DNA of 64,000 nucleotides from Enhydrobacter sp. (lineage in GTDB: Bacteria > Pseudomonadota > Alphaproteobacteria > Reyranellales > Reyranellaceae). Both the position numbers and the translations under genes were made by a program. Where the stretch lies: contig NZ_CP126889.1 of the NCBI RefSeq assembly GCF_030246845.1, positions 3,219,001 to 3,283,000 on the forward strand, in the 5' to 3' direction. Positions within the stretch are counted from its first letter, which is position 1, and every line of letters begins with the position of its first letter. The notes beneath the pieces were generated by a model. That model did no database searches. It was not told the DNA's origin and saw nothing but the letters and a program-made list of their open reading frames with translations. Shown in pieces: positions 26,186 through 35,159 of the stretch.

Positions 26186-26997
26186 CCCGCCTTCCTTTCC
26201 GCGTCGCCCGGAAGTCCGCCGAGGGGACCGTTGAGCCGCCAGGGCATCGTACCCTTGTCGACCAGGTCCTCGAGCACCTGTTTGTCCTTCAGCGTGTCCA
26301 TGGGGCGCCAGAATCCTTCGTGCCGGAAGGCCATGAGCTGGTCGGCATCGATCAGCCGCTGGAACGGCGCCTCGACCAGCTCGTCGCCCGGTTGCATGTA
26401 GTCGAAGATCGCCGAGCGGAAGATGAAAAAGCCGCCATTGATCCAGAGATTGGCGTCCTGGCTGGCGCGAATGCGCTGAACCTTTCCGCTCGGCCGCATA
26501 TCGACCAGGTGCAGGCTGAACGATGGCCGGACGGCGATGAAGCAGGCGAGCTTGCCGCTCGCGCGGAACGTCTCGGTCATCTCGTCCAGATTGACGTCGC
26601 AAAGGCCGTCGCTGTAGTTGGCGTAGAACATCTCCTCGCCCGCGACGTGCTCGCGCACCGCCCACAGCCGTTGACCGATATTGCGCCAGATGCCGGTGTC
26701 GATCATGGCGATGCGCCAGTCCTGCTGCGGATCGCCCAGGATCTCGACGTTCTTGCCGAAGCCCGTGACGATGCAGTCGGCGTAGGTTTGCGGCTTGTGG
26801 TTCAGGAAGAATTCCTTGATCACGTTCGCCTTGTAGCCGAGGCACAGGATGAAGTCCTTGTGGCCGAACTGGCTGTAGTAGTGCATCAAATGCCACAGGA
26901 TCGGCTTGTCGCCGATCGGGATCATCGGCTTCGGTATGCTTTCGGCGACATCCCGAATACGGGTGCCGAGACCGCCGCAGAAGAGGATCGTCTTCAT
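26182..26997 (-). CDS. Glucose-1-phosphate cytidylyltransferase-like nucleotidyltransferase
   Basis: 271 residues. The nucleotidyltransferase signature FCGGLGTRIRD, the KPMIPIGDKPILWHLMHYYSQFG segment and the RfbF-like ending FWRPMDTLKDK are present, as is NGGFFIF in the middle. RfbF makes CDP-glucose from CTP and glucose-1-phosphate. The usual partner, CDP-glucose 4,6-dehydratase (RfbG), is not in the window, so the classic 3,6-dideoxyhexose route is incomplete here. Overlaps PIG-L downstream by 4 nt and follows GT2 by one base. Confidence 0.87.
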   Translation of the reverse strand: MKTILFCGGLGTRIRDVAESIPKPMIPIGDKPILWHLMHYYSQFGHKDFILCLGYKANVIKEFFLNHKPQTYADCIVTGFGKNVEILGDPQQDWRIAMIDTGIWRNIGQRLWAVREHVAGEEMFYANYSDGLCDVNLDEMTETFRASGKLACFIAVRPSFSLHLVDMRPSGKVQRIRASQDANLWINGGFFIFRSAIFDYMQPGDELVEAPFQRLIDADQLMAFRHEGFWRPMDTLKDKQVLEDLVDKGTMPWRLNGPLGGLPGDAERKAG

Positions 26998-26998
26998 C

Positions 26999-28018
26999 TT
27001 AATGCCGTCCTTCGGATAGCGCGGGATGCGTATTGTCTGTGCCTGAGGTGACTCGAGCGCGATCCGCCGGCCCGGTCCAAGTGGCGTCCGGCGTCCCGTT
27101 GCGCACGTCCTTGCCCGTGAGGGCGTCCGTCACGGCCCTGACGCAAACGCCGGCGACCAGGGCAGTGCACATCGCCTTGGTCATGATTCCGACCGGCTTG
27201 CCGGCGGCCGCACCGAAAAAGGCTCTGATCTGGCGTGCGCGCCGCGAATAGGCCTGCCCGTCCGTGCTCAGGTAGTTCTTTATCTCGTGATAGCCGAGCG
27301 CCCAGGACGAGCCGGCATGGATTCGCCTGAGGTAGAGGCGTTCGGGGACCGATCGAAAGCGGCCAAGCAACGCCAGCTCGGCAAGCATGGCGCGATCGCT
27401 GCTGGCGAAGTTCAGCAGGAGCTGTGTCCGGGCCAGGGCTTGGCGCCGGACGACGCCGTACATATGGCTCCCCCAGCGTGCGTGGAAAAGCACCTGCCGG
27501 AAGCGTTCGACCGCGACGGCACTGTCTCCGATCGTATGGCTGTCCGGCATGTGTCGAGCGCCGGTTTCGGGATCGATATACGTTCCGGTGCCGGAATCGA
27601 AAGCGAACGCCTGCCCGTCGTCGTCGATGAACGTCGTCCCACTATGGGCCAGGACGACAGTCGGATCATCGGCGAGTATCCGGACACAGGTTTCGAGATA
27701 GGTCCTTTGGTAGAGGTCGTCGTGGGCGGCCCATTTGAAAAGCGGGGCAGCCGACAACTCGTAGGTTCGGTTGTAGTTGGGGTTTGCGCCGATATTTCTG
27801 TCGTTGCGGACATAGCGAATACGGGCGTCGCGTCCGGCATACTCGCGGCAGATTTGCGCGGTGCGGTCGGTCGATGCGTTGTCGCAGATGACGAGCTCGA
27901 AGTCCGTGAAGGTCTGCGCCAGGAGATGGTCGAGCGCCTGCGCCAGGAGCTTCTCGCCGTTGTAGACCGGCAAGCCGATCGACAGCTTCGGCATGGGCCT
28001 GTTGGGTGAGCGAGCCAT
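26999..28018 (-). CDS. Family 2 glycosyltransferase
   Basis: 339 residues from the ATG at 28018 (GTG at 28045 and ATG at 27994 are alternatives). GT-A fold landmarks: LSIGLPVYNGEKLLAQALDHLLAQTF at the start, VICDNASTDRTAQIC, and a metal-binding-type acidic pair at KWAAHDDLY. The C-terminal part has a short hydrophobic stretch that may touch the membrane. It should add a sugar to the lipid-linked repeat unit at the cytoplasmic face. It is the first gene of the leftward sugar operon and is divergent from the flippase. Confidence 0.88.
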   Translation of the reverse strand: MARSPNRPMPKLSIGLPVYNGEKLLAQALDHLLAQTFTDFELVICDNASTDRTAQICREYAGRDARIRYVRNDRNIGANPNYNRTYELSAAPLFKWAAHDDLYQRTYLETCVRILADDPTVVLAHSGTTFIDDDGQAFAFDSGTGTYIDPETGARHMPDSHTIGDSAVAVERFRQVLFHARWGSHMYGVVRRQALARTQLLLNFASSDRAMLAELALLGRFRSVPERLYLRRIHAGSSWALGYHEIKNYLSTDGQAYSRRARQIRAFFGAAAGKPVGIMTKAMCTALVAGVCVRAVTDALTGKDVRNGTPDATWTGPADRARVTSGTDNTHPALSEGRH

Positions 28019-28259
28019 TTCCTTCCCACTCCGCCTTCTGCTCACGCGGGATGACGTGTCGCTCGGCCGGATGCAGGGAAGCGTGTCGATGCGGTTATGT
28101 TAAGTCAACGAACCGCCGAGGTTACTCCCACCGGAGGACGCCTCTTCGTCGATATCCGCGGTGCTTGTCGGTACCTCTTTCGGGCTACTCCGACTTGAGG
28201 GGCGGCTGCCGTCCAAAGCGCCGCCCGCGCCATGCTCCGATCGATGTATTCAGTTAAGG

Positions 28260-29693
28260 ATGAGCGTCCTCAAGTTCGGCGAGGAGAGGCGACCTCCGCG
28301 TGCCTTGGCGCGGGCCGCGACGGAAGACCGAGCCCGCGAGAAGATCGGCGGCGTCGCGCGTCGCATCGCCTGGTCGGGGGCGAAAATCGCCAACGGCATG
28401 TCGACGAGCGTCAGGCGTGTCGTCGATCGTGCCTCCTGGACCCTTTTCGACCAGTGCACCGTGAGCGCCGGCAACTTCGTACTCAACGTCCTGCTCGCCC
28501 GGGCGCTCGGACAGGACGAGTACGGCAAGTTCGCGCTCTTCCTCGGAGCCATCTTCATCCTGCGGGTGGTCGACTATGCGATGATCTCCTATCCGCTGTC
28601 GTTGCGTCTGCCCGTCGCCAAGGAGCAGGACCATGCCGGACTGCTCGGATTCACGGTCCTGCTTGCCGCAGCCCTCAGCCTCGTCCTCGTCACCGTGATG
28701 GGGCTGGGGGTCGCATTGCTGGGCGCCATCGATCTCCTGCTGCCGGCCTGTCTCTGCTACCTCTGCTGGCAGGCGCAGGAGACCGCGCGGCGCTGCCTGC
28801 TGGCCGAATTCCGATATCGCGAGGCGATGCCGGGCGACGCCATCGCCTATGTCGGACAGGCGATCCTGGTCCTGGTACTGCTGCGTCTCACGACGGTCAC
28901 GCTGTCGACCACCCTCTATGCCATGTCCGCGGCGTTCGCTTTTGGCGCGGCCGTGCATGCCTCGAAGCTGCGCTTTGCCTGGCCGAGGTCCGCCGGGATC
29001 GGCCGGTTGATCCTCGACTACTTCTCGGTGGGCAAGTGGTCGCTCGTCGTCTATCTGCTCCAGTTGCTGCGCGTGCAGCTCCTTCCGTGGCTGCTGGCGA
29101 CACTGTCGGGCACTGCGTCGACGGCATCGCTGCAGGCCAGCTTCAACATCGCCAACATGATGAACCCCGTCGTTCTGGGCATGGGAAACGCGGTGCCGCA
29201 GATTGCCGCCCATGCACATCGGTCCGCCGGCATTCGGGGCGCGGTCCGCGCGGCATCTGGTTACCTGCTTTTCGGCCTGGCCCCGATCCTGGTCATATGC
29301 TTCGCCGGCGTGCTGCTTCCGCATTCCCTCCTGCGGGCGGCCTACGGTCCCTCCTCGCCCTATCTTGCGGTCGCGCTTTGCCTGCAGCTTCTCATGGTTG
29401 CCGGCGTGCTCGACTATGTCGCCGAGATGATCAGCAAGACGCTGCTCGGCGTTCAGGCCGGCAAGCCCGCCTTCCTCGTCAATGTCGTGTCGGTGGCGAC
29501 CGTCCTGGCGCTGGCCGTGCTGCTTATCGGACCATTGGGCGTGACGGGCGCCTGTCTCGCCCTGCTGGCGGCCAGTCTGGTGCGGATGGTCGGCGCGGCC
29601 ATCTCGATGGCCTGGTTGATCAGGCGGGACGAATCCCATGCGGCGGTCGACGGTGACCGCCCGATTGGCAGAGGGGCCTCCGGGCCGGAATGA
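28260..29693 (+). CDS. Oligosaccharide flippase (Wzx-like)
   Basis: 477 residues from the ATG at 28260. The start is uncertain; an ATG near 28396, directly before the first membrane helix, is also plausible. After a charged N-terminus there are about 12 to 14 membrane segments. The first, ASWTLFDQCTVSAGNFVLNVLLARALG, with the following G-x-x-x-F-A-L-F-L, is typical of the polysaccharide-biosynthesis (MOP) family. Wzx moves undecaprenyl-linked repeat units across the inner membrane. The stop overlaps the next start (ATGA). Confidence 0.85.
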   Translation: MSVLKFGEERRPPRALARAATEDRAREKIGGVARRIAWSGAKIANGMSTSVRRVVDRASWTLFDQCTVSAGNFVLNVLLARALGQDEYGKFALFLGAIFILRVVDYAMISYPLSLRLPVAKEQDHAGLLGFTVLLAAALSLVLVTVMGLGVALLGAIDLLLPACLCYLCWQAQETARRCLLAEFRYREAMPGDAIAYVGQAILVLVLLRLTTVTLSTTLYAMSAAFAFGAAVHASKLRFAWPRSAGIGRLILDYFSVGKWSLVVYLLQLLRVQLLPWLLATLSGTASTASLQASFNIANMMNPVVLGMGNAVPQIAAHAHRSAGIRGAVRAASGYLLFGLAPILVICFAGVLLPHSLLRAAYGPSSPYLAVALCLQLLMVAGVLDYVAEMISKTLLGVQAGKPAFLVNVVSVATVLALAVLLIGPLGVTGACLALLAASLVRMVGAAISMAWLIRRDESHAAVDGDRPIGRGASGPE

Positions 29694-31060
29694 CCATGTT
29701 GAGCACGCTCGAATACGAGTCGCGACGCGTGCCGACTGTCGGCGATCGATATCTGGGGCTGCTGGCCGCCGTGCTGCTGGGCTATGCCCTGATGGGGAAG
29801 GGTTTCGCCTATATCGGTCTACCTCCCCTCTACATAGGGGAGATCGCCTACCTCATCGGGGTCCTCGTCCTGGCGAGGTCGGGCGCCTGCCTTGCCATGC
29901 TCGCCACGCTGCCGAGCCTCGTTCTCGCCGTACTGATGATCTGGGCCGTTGCCCGGACAGTGCCGTTCCTGGACGTATATGGCGTCGATGCGCTGCGCGA
30001 CAGCGTCCTCGTGCTCTATGGCGGCTTCGCCTTCATCGTTATCGGGCTTCTGCTTGAGGACGCGCGCCGCATCGATGTCGTGGTCCGCTACTACAGCTTC
30101 TTCGTCGGGACGTTTCCCATAATGCTGGTCGGATATGCCGCCACGCGATTTTGGCAGGACTACATACCGAGCTTCTACGGGCCGAACATCCCGATCCTGG
30201 ACATCCAGGCGACCGCCGTGGGGATGCATCTGGCTGGCGCCGCGGTCTTCGTCCTGGCCGGCTACCGGAAGGCGTCACCGCTCTGGCTCGCGACCTGGCT
30301 CGCCCTGTTCTCGCTTGTCGGGACGATCAATCGCGGCGCCCTGCTTTCGGTCTTCGTGCCGGTCGTGCTTGCGATGCTTGTGCTCGGTCGCCTGCGGCTG
30401 ATGCTGGCGGCCGCCGCCACCGTCGTCGCCCTGATCGGCGTGGCGTACACGCTCGAGGCCACCTATTCCCACTTTCACGAAGCCGAAGAGTCGAGCGAGC
30501 GGCCGGTGAGCGCGCACCAAGTCGTGGACAATATCAAGGGCATCTTCGGCGAAGGTGGAGAACAACTTAGGGGGACGAAACAGTGGCGCCTCGACTGGTG
30601 GGACGTCATCATCGAGAAGACGTTCCATGGCTCGAACTTCTGGACGGGCAGGGGTTTCGGGGTAGATCTGGCGCGGGCCGACGGCTTCGAGACGCCGCCC
30701 GATCCCAGCGATCCCCGTCCCCCGCCGCCGTCGCGCAGCCCGCATAGTGCGCACCTGAACCTTTTGGCCCGGACCGGCATGCCAGGCCTCGCGCTGTGGT
30801 TGCTTCTGCTCGTTTCCTGGGGCGTCATGATGCTCAGGGCGATCTTCGCTGCCCGATCCCGGGGGCACGAGCAGTGGGTCGGCCTCTTCCTGTTCGTCAG
30901 TTGCTATGTTCTGTCCATCATCATCAACGCGTCGTTCGACGTCGTGCTCGAAGGACCGATGCAGGGCATCTGGTTCTGGTGCCTGTTCGGCTTGGGCATC
31001 GCATCGGTGATGGTCTATCGAAGCCATGTCGCCGCCGAAGAGCCGAGTCCGGACCAATGA
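29690..31060 (+). CDS. O-antigen polymerase/ligase family membrane protein (Wzy/WaaL-like)
   Basis: 456 residues, ATG at 29690 overlapping the flippase stop. About ten hydrophobic segments with one large periplasmic loop (roughly residues 255-365) that holds GRGFGVD and SPHSAHLNLLARTGMPG, the latter with the H-x-x-x-L-x-x-x-x-x-x-G pattern of the O-antigen ligase domain. Such proteins polymerise repeat units (Wzy) or join them to an acceptor (WaaL). Next to a flippase, Wzy is the more likely role. The stop overlaps the next start (ATGA). Confidence 0.83.
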   Translation: MTMLSTLEYESRRVPTVGDRYLGLLAAVLLGYALMGKGFAYIGLPPLYIGEIAYLIGVLVLARSGACLAMLATLPSLVLAVLMIWAVARTVPFLDVYGVDALRDSVLVLYGGFAFIVIGLLLEDARRIDVVVRYYSFFVGTFPIMLVGYAATRFWQDYIPSFYGPNIPILDIQATAVGMHLAGAAVFVLAGYRKASPLWLATWLALFSLVGTINRGALLSVFVPVVLAMLVLGRLRLMLAAAATVVALIGVAYTLEATYSHFHEAEESSERPVSAHQVVDNIKGIFGEGGEQLRGTKQWRLDWWDVIIEKTFHGSNFWTGRGFGVDLARADGFETPPDPSDPRPPPPSRSPHSAHLNLLARTGMPGLALWLLLLVSWGVMMLRAIFAARSRGHEQWVGLFLFVSCYVLSIIINASFDVVLEGPMQGIWFWCLFGLGIASVMVYRSHVAAEEPSPDQ

Positions 31061-32511
31061 CGGAAAGCAGGACGACATGGATTTGCTTGCTGCTGGCCTT
31101 TGCCCTTCTGATTGCGGGTGGGCCGTCAGTGGCGTGGGCCGGTGAAGCGCCGTGCCCGGCTGGAGCGATCGCCATCGAGCCCGGCGCCTCGATTCAGGCG
31201 GCGGTGGATCGCGCCGGCGATGGCGCTGTGTTCTGCCTGAAGAACGGGATTCACAGGGCGCAGTCGATTCGGCCCCGAACGGGACAGCGCTTCTTCGGCG
31301 AAGGCCGTACGGTGCTTGATGGCAGCCGTCCCGTGAGCGGCTTCCGGCGCGAGCAGCGCTACTGGGTGGCGACCAACCCGTTCCAGCCGACCGCGGCGCA
31401 CGGCGAATGCCTGCCGAGTGCGCCGACCTGCGACCGGCCCCAGATTCTGTTCATCGACGATCGGCCGCTCATCAAGGCAGCCAGCAAGCGCGCGGTCGGG
31501 AAGGGCCAGTTCTACATCGACTATGACGGCGGAAAGATCTATCTCGCCGACGATCCGACCGACCGCCGGGTCGAGGCGACGGCGGCCCCGTTCGCCTTCA
31601 AAGGTCCGGCTGCGGACGTCACGATCGGCAACATCACGGTCGAAAAGTACAGGAATGCCGCGCAGGACGGCGCCATCGACGCGCGCGAGGGCACCGGCTG
31701 GATCATCGAGAACTGCGAGGTGCGCCTGAACAGCGGCACCGGCATCAGCGCCGGACCCGGCAGCCGCGTGCAACATTGCGCCATCCATCACAACGGTCAG
31801 ATGGGAATCGGCGGCAACGGCAACAACATGCTTATCGAGGACAATCGCATCTGGTCGAACAATATCTACGGCTTCGACCCGGACTGGGAAGCCGGCGGCG
31901 TGAAGATCGCCGAGAGCGACGGCGTCACGTTCCGCCGCAACCACGTCTACGACAACAACGGTCCTGGGCTGTGGTGCGACATCGACTGCCACAACGTCCT
32001 CTATGAGGACAATCTGATCGAGAACAACCGGTACATGGGCATCCACCACGAGATCTCGTTCCGCGCGGTCATCCGCAACAACGTCGTGCGGCACAACGGA
32101 AGCGGAAAGAGGAGCTGGTTCTGGGGCGCGGATATCGATGTCGCGGCATCCGAGGGGGTCGAGGTGACCGGCAACAAGCTGACGGTCGACGCGGGGGGCT
32201 GCGGTATCGTGTTGATCGACCAGGGCCGCCGGTCGGACAGCGGCAGGGAATACAAGACCCGCAACAACGTCGTCCATGACAACGAGATCACGTTCGAGGG
32301 CGCTCCCTGCGCCGGCGGGGTCTCCGACACCATGCCCGGCGACGCGAATTTCGACATCATCGCCAAGGGCAACAATCGGTTCGACGGCAATACCTACCGC
32401 GTCCGTCGCGGCAGCGGAGCGGGCCGCTTCGTCTGGGGGCGGGAGGTCACCGACTGGGACGGCTTCCGGCGGAAGGGCCTCGAAGGCAGTGGCCGCATGG
32501 TCCTGTTCTGA
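31057..32511 (+). CDS. Exported right-handed parallel beta-helix protein
   Basis: 484 residues with a signal peptide (CLLLAFALLIAGGPSVAWA, cut probably before GEAP). The mature part is a run of short beta-helix coils: repeated N-G/N-N turns with V-x-I-x-x-N patterns, such as DGVTFRRNHVYDNNGPG, NVLYEDNLIENNRYMG and AVIRNNVVRHNGSG. This fold is shared by pectate lyases, alginate lyases and C5-epimerases. The catalytic residues are not obvious. Co-transcribed with wzx/wzy-like genes by ATGA overlaps, so it likely trims or modifies the exported polysaccharide in the periplasm (inference). Confidence 0.82.
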   Translation: MTESRTTWICLLLAFALLIAGGPSVAWAGEAPCPAGAIAIEPGASIQAAVDRAGDGAVFCLKNGIHRAQSIRPRTGQRFFGEGRTVLDGSRPVSGFRREQRYWVATNPFQPTAAHGECLPSAPTCDRPQILFIDDRPLIKAASKRAVGKGQFYIDYDGGKIYLADDPTDRRVEATAAPFAFKGPAADVTIGNITVEKYRNAAQDGAIDAREGTGWIIENCEVRLNSGTGISAGPGSRVQHCAIHHNGQMGIGGNGNNMLIEDNRIWSNNIYGFDPDWEAGGVKIAESDGVTFRRNHVYDNNGPGLWCDIDCHNVLYEDNLIENNRYMGIHHEISFRAVIRNNVVRHNGSGKRSWFWGADIDVAASEGVEVTGNKLTVDAGGCGIVLIDQGRRSDSGREYKTRNNVVHDNEITFEGAPCAGGVSDTMPGDANFDIIAKGNNRFDGNTYRVRRGSGAGRFVWGREVTDWDGFRRKGLEGSGRMVLF

Positions 32512-32514
32512 CGA

Positions 32515-33315
32515 CTACTTCCGGCGCAGCAAGTCCTTCAACGCGGCCTGGATGACGTAGAACACGAACAGGGAATTGTAGCGGAGGTAGCGCGGCCCCA
32601 GGCGAAGCGGGTCCTTGCAAAGCCGATAGAACCAGGTGAGTCCGAGCCGTTGCATCCACTTGGGGGCGAACTGCTGGCGCCCGCTCAGCAGCGTGAACGC
32701 ATCGCCGACCGCGAGAAAGACGCCCCCTCGATAGCGTCCCTGATTGGCGATGATCCAGCGCTCCATGCGCACGCCGGGCAACGCCACCCATACGAAGTCG
32801 GGCCGGGCGGCGTTTATGGTGTCGGCGAAGCCTTGCTCGTCCGCTTCGGTCCAGGGTCGGAAAGGGGGGCTGAGCATGCCGGCCATATCGATGTCCGGCT
32901 GCAGCTGGTGCAGTGCCTGCTGCAGTCCGAGCAGGCACTCCTCCGTGTCGCCGAATAGGAAATGCCGCCATGGGCGGGGGGTGTTCCGTATGACATGCCG
33001 CATCAGGTACGGACCGTAGACGCGGTCGGCGAGCCGCGCGCCGCGAGCGTTCAAGGTCCAGACGATCGGCATGCCGTCGGGCAGGACCAGGTCGAACGCG
33101 TCGATGGTCTTCCTGAAGCCGGGATCGTGCCTCGCTTCGGCAATGATGTGAGTGTTGGCAGGGCAGACGGCCGTCGGCCTGCCCTGCTTGGCGAGCGCCT
33201 TCACCCTCTCGAGGGCGCTGTCGTAGGTCGCGCAGGCAACCGGGGTGCCGAGCACGTCGATCGAAGGCGGCGAGCTCGGCGCCTGAAATCCCATTTCCGA
33301 CTTGGCAAGCGTCAT
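32515..33315 (-). CDS. WecB/TagA/CpsF (GT26) family glycosyltransferase
   Basis: 266 residues. GT26 landmarks are in order: IDVLGTPVACATYDSAL, VCPANTHIIAEARHDPGFR (the T-x-N/H motif), LVLPDGMPIVW (catalytic-type Asp in PDG), HFLFGDTEECL, FVWVALPGVRMERWI and a C-terminal RLCKDPLRLGPRYL amphipathic end. TagA and WecG add N-acetylmannosamine or related sugars to lipid-linked acceptors at the membrane surface. It faces the beta-helix gene, with stops 3 nt apart, and lies downstream of the duplicated-domain gene on the same strand. Confidence 0.9.
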   Translation of the reverse strand: MTLAKSEMGFQAPSSPPSIDVLGTPVACATYDSALERVKALAKQGRPTAVCPANTHIIAEARHDPGFRKTIDAFDLVLPDGMPIVWTLNARGARLADRVYGPYLMRHVIRNTPRPWRHFLFGDTEECLLGLQQALHQLQPDIDMAGMLSPPFRPWTEADEQGFADTINAARPDFVWVALPGVRMERWIIANQGRYRGGVFLAVGDAFTLLSGRQQFAPKWMQRLGLTWFYRLCKDPLRLGPRYLRYNSLFVFYVIQAALKDLLRRK

Positions 33316-33365
33316 TGGTACCTACGTCTTCGCGAAGCAACTCGGCCGCATCCTGCAGACCTGCA

Positions 33366-34448
33366 CTAGTCGGCGGCCTCCCTGTGCGGTGTCGCGCAAC
33401 CACCCGCCAGCGTGGGTTGAGGCGCCTGCACGGAAGCTTCCACGGAAACGCGCTCGAGCCAGATCTCACGGCACCACAGATGGATCGCGCGCGGACAAAA
33501 CATCCGGCGGCCGCTGTAGAGTGACTTGCAGACGACACCGTCCAGGATGACGGCTGGCGTCTTCATCCGCCGCATGCGCCCGCTGCGCTCGTCGACGAAG
33601 CGCTCGATCCGGGCACCGACGCGGAAGACCTTGCCGCAGTAGGGCACGAGCTCGGCGTCGAAATAGAGGCCCCGGTTGTAGAACCGCGTGTCCAGCGTGG
33701 CGCGAATCTCCTCGTGGCTCTTGACCCGCACCAGATCGCCCGGCTTGAGGTCCAGATCGTCTCTGGGCGTGAGCTGCCCCGCGGGAATCTTCCCCTCGGC
33801 GCGCGGAAACGGAATGCCCCCCGTGACGGCCTGGAACCTGTTGTACAGCCAGCGGGCCGGCCGGCCCCATCGCTCGCTGAAGGCCAGCGTTCCGTAGTAG
33901 TAGAGGAGATACCAGAGCCCGCGACCGACTTGCGGGAGCGTTCTGTTGCCCGAGGTGTAAGCCTCGACATATTGCCGCGCATCCCACCACTTGAGCGGCC
34001 TCGTATAGTTCAGCAATTCGGTGGCTTGGCAGGAGTATATTGTCTCGCCATCGGTGCCCTGGTGTTGGACCGCCTGCCGAACGTCCGCCTCGGTGCAACC
34101 ATCATCGGCGCGCGAATGGGCCAAAGCGCGCGCGGCATCCGCATCGCCGATCGGCTTGAGCCACGCATTCTTCCAGAACAGCAGGCAGCCTGCCTGACAG
34201 CCGCCATGTGCAAGCCCATCGCATCGGATGTCGAGATGCACCGCATCCGGCAGATGGAGACCGCCATAGTCGCCGCTCACCGTATCGCAGGTCTTGTATG
34301 CGTTCGCCTGGACACGGAATCGCTGCCCGCAGTAGTTGAACATCTGCGGCATGAAGGGCAGCCCATCCAGGCGGCCTTCCTTGTCGAGGGTGCGGAGGAT
34401 TTCCTCTTTGCTCCGCACCTCGACCCAGTCGCCGGTACGCACTTTCAT
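33366..34448 (-). CDS. Uncharacterised cysteine-rich protein with an internal duplication
   Basis: 360 residues from the ATG at 34448 (AAAGGG upstream). Two related units can be aligned by eye. Unit 1 (residues 3-98) has GDWVEVRSKEEILRTLD, then YCGQRFRV, then a C-x7-C-x3-C group. Unit 2 (234-334) has GDLVRVKSHEEIRATLD, then YCGKVFRV, then CPRAIHLWCREIWLERV. Conserved Cys are C40, C54, C76, C84 and C88 in the first and C271, C307, C318 and C326 in the second, suggesting a metal or Fe-S site. I do not recognise a function. Its place at the end of the polysaccharide locus suggests a modifying or assembly role. Confidence 0.75.
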   Translation of the reverse strand: MKVRTGDWVEVRSKEEILRTLDKEGRLDGLPFMPQMFNYCGQRFRVQANAYKTCDTVSGDYGGLHLPDAVHLDIRCDGLAHGGCQAGCLLFWKNAWLKPIGDADAARALAHSRADDGCTEADVRQAVQHQGTDGETIYSCQATELLNYTRPLKWWDARQYVEAYTSGNRTLPQVGRGLWYLLYYYGTLAFSERWGRPARWLYNRFQAVTGGIPFPRAEGKIPAGQLTPRDDLDLKPGDLVRVKSHEEIRATLDTRFYNRGLYFDAELVPYCGKVFRVGARIERFVDERSGRMRRMKTPAVILDGVVCKSLYSGRRMFCPRAIHLWCREIWLERVSVEASVQAPQPTLAGGCATPHREAAD

Positions 34449-34646
34449 TTCATATATCGCCCTTTCGGACGCGAAGCTTAAGATCCGAGGGCATGTTAGG
34501 CGCATGCCTTCGCTGCGGCTGCGTTCAAAAGGAGCGGCGGACCTCTTCTTGAGGGGTAACCCCGGCGGGAGCGTCGAGATGCGCGCGGCACGGAAGGCGG
34601 CTAACTTGCGACGTCTCGCAGCCGAAGCATCGACATGGAGGAAGGA

Positions 34647-35150
34647 ATGGACAACGACGCCAAGAAGACGGTCCTGCGCATGATCCCCTACGGGATCTAT
34701 GTCCTGACGGCCGCCGACGGGAAGGACAAGATCGCGGCGGCCACGGTGAACTGGGTGACGCAGTCGGCCTTTGCCCCGCCGCTGGTCGTGGTCGGCGTCA
34801 AAACCGATTCGGGCGCCTACCAGATCGTGAAGTCAGCCAAGACCTTCGCCCTGAACATGCTGGGCAAGGACCAGAAGGGACTCGCCTTCACCTTCTTCAA
34901 GCCGGCCAGCGTGGCCGACGGCAAGATCAGCGGGCAGGCGTATCGCACCGGCACGACCGGGGCGCCTATCCTCACCGACGCCCCGGGCGCCGTCGAATGC
35001 CGGGTCACGAGCATTGTCGAGCAGGGCGACCATCACATCGTGGTCGGCGAGGTGGTGGAGGCCCATCTCCAGAAGCCGCCGACCGGACGTCCCGATGCCG
35101 CGATCCTCGAAATGAAGGATCTCGGCGACACCGTCTTCTACGGCGGATAG
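34647..35150 (+). CDS. Flavin reductase-like (FMN-binding split barrel) protein
   Basis: 167 residues from the ATG at 34647, which follows GGAGGAAGGA; the earlier ATG at 34635 lies within that ribosome-site region, so I reject it. The fold is that of the flavin reductase-like domain: IPYGIYVLTA, then ATVNWVTQSAFAPPLVVVGVK, AKTFALNMLG and HHIVVGEVVEA. Members bind FMN and either reduce it with NAD(P)H for a partner monooxygenase or act alone. No partner monooxygenase is adjacent; the LLM enzyme at 41.5 kb is a possible one (inference). Confidence 0.83.
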   Translation: MDNDAKKTVLRMIPYGIYVLTAADGKDKIAAATVNWVTQSAFAPPLVVVGVKTDSGAYQIVKSAKTFALNMLGKDQKGLAFTFFKPASVADGKISGQAYRTGTTGAPILTDAPGAVECRVTSIVEQGDHHIVVGEVVEAHLQKPPTGRPDAAILEMKDLGDTVFYGG

Positions 35151-35159
35151 CCCGAGGCC

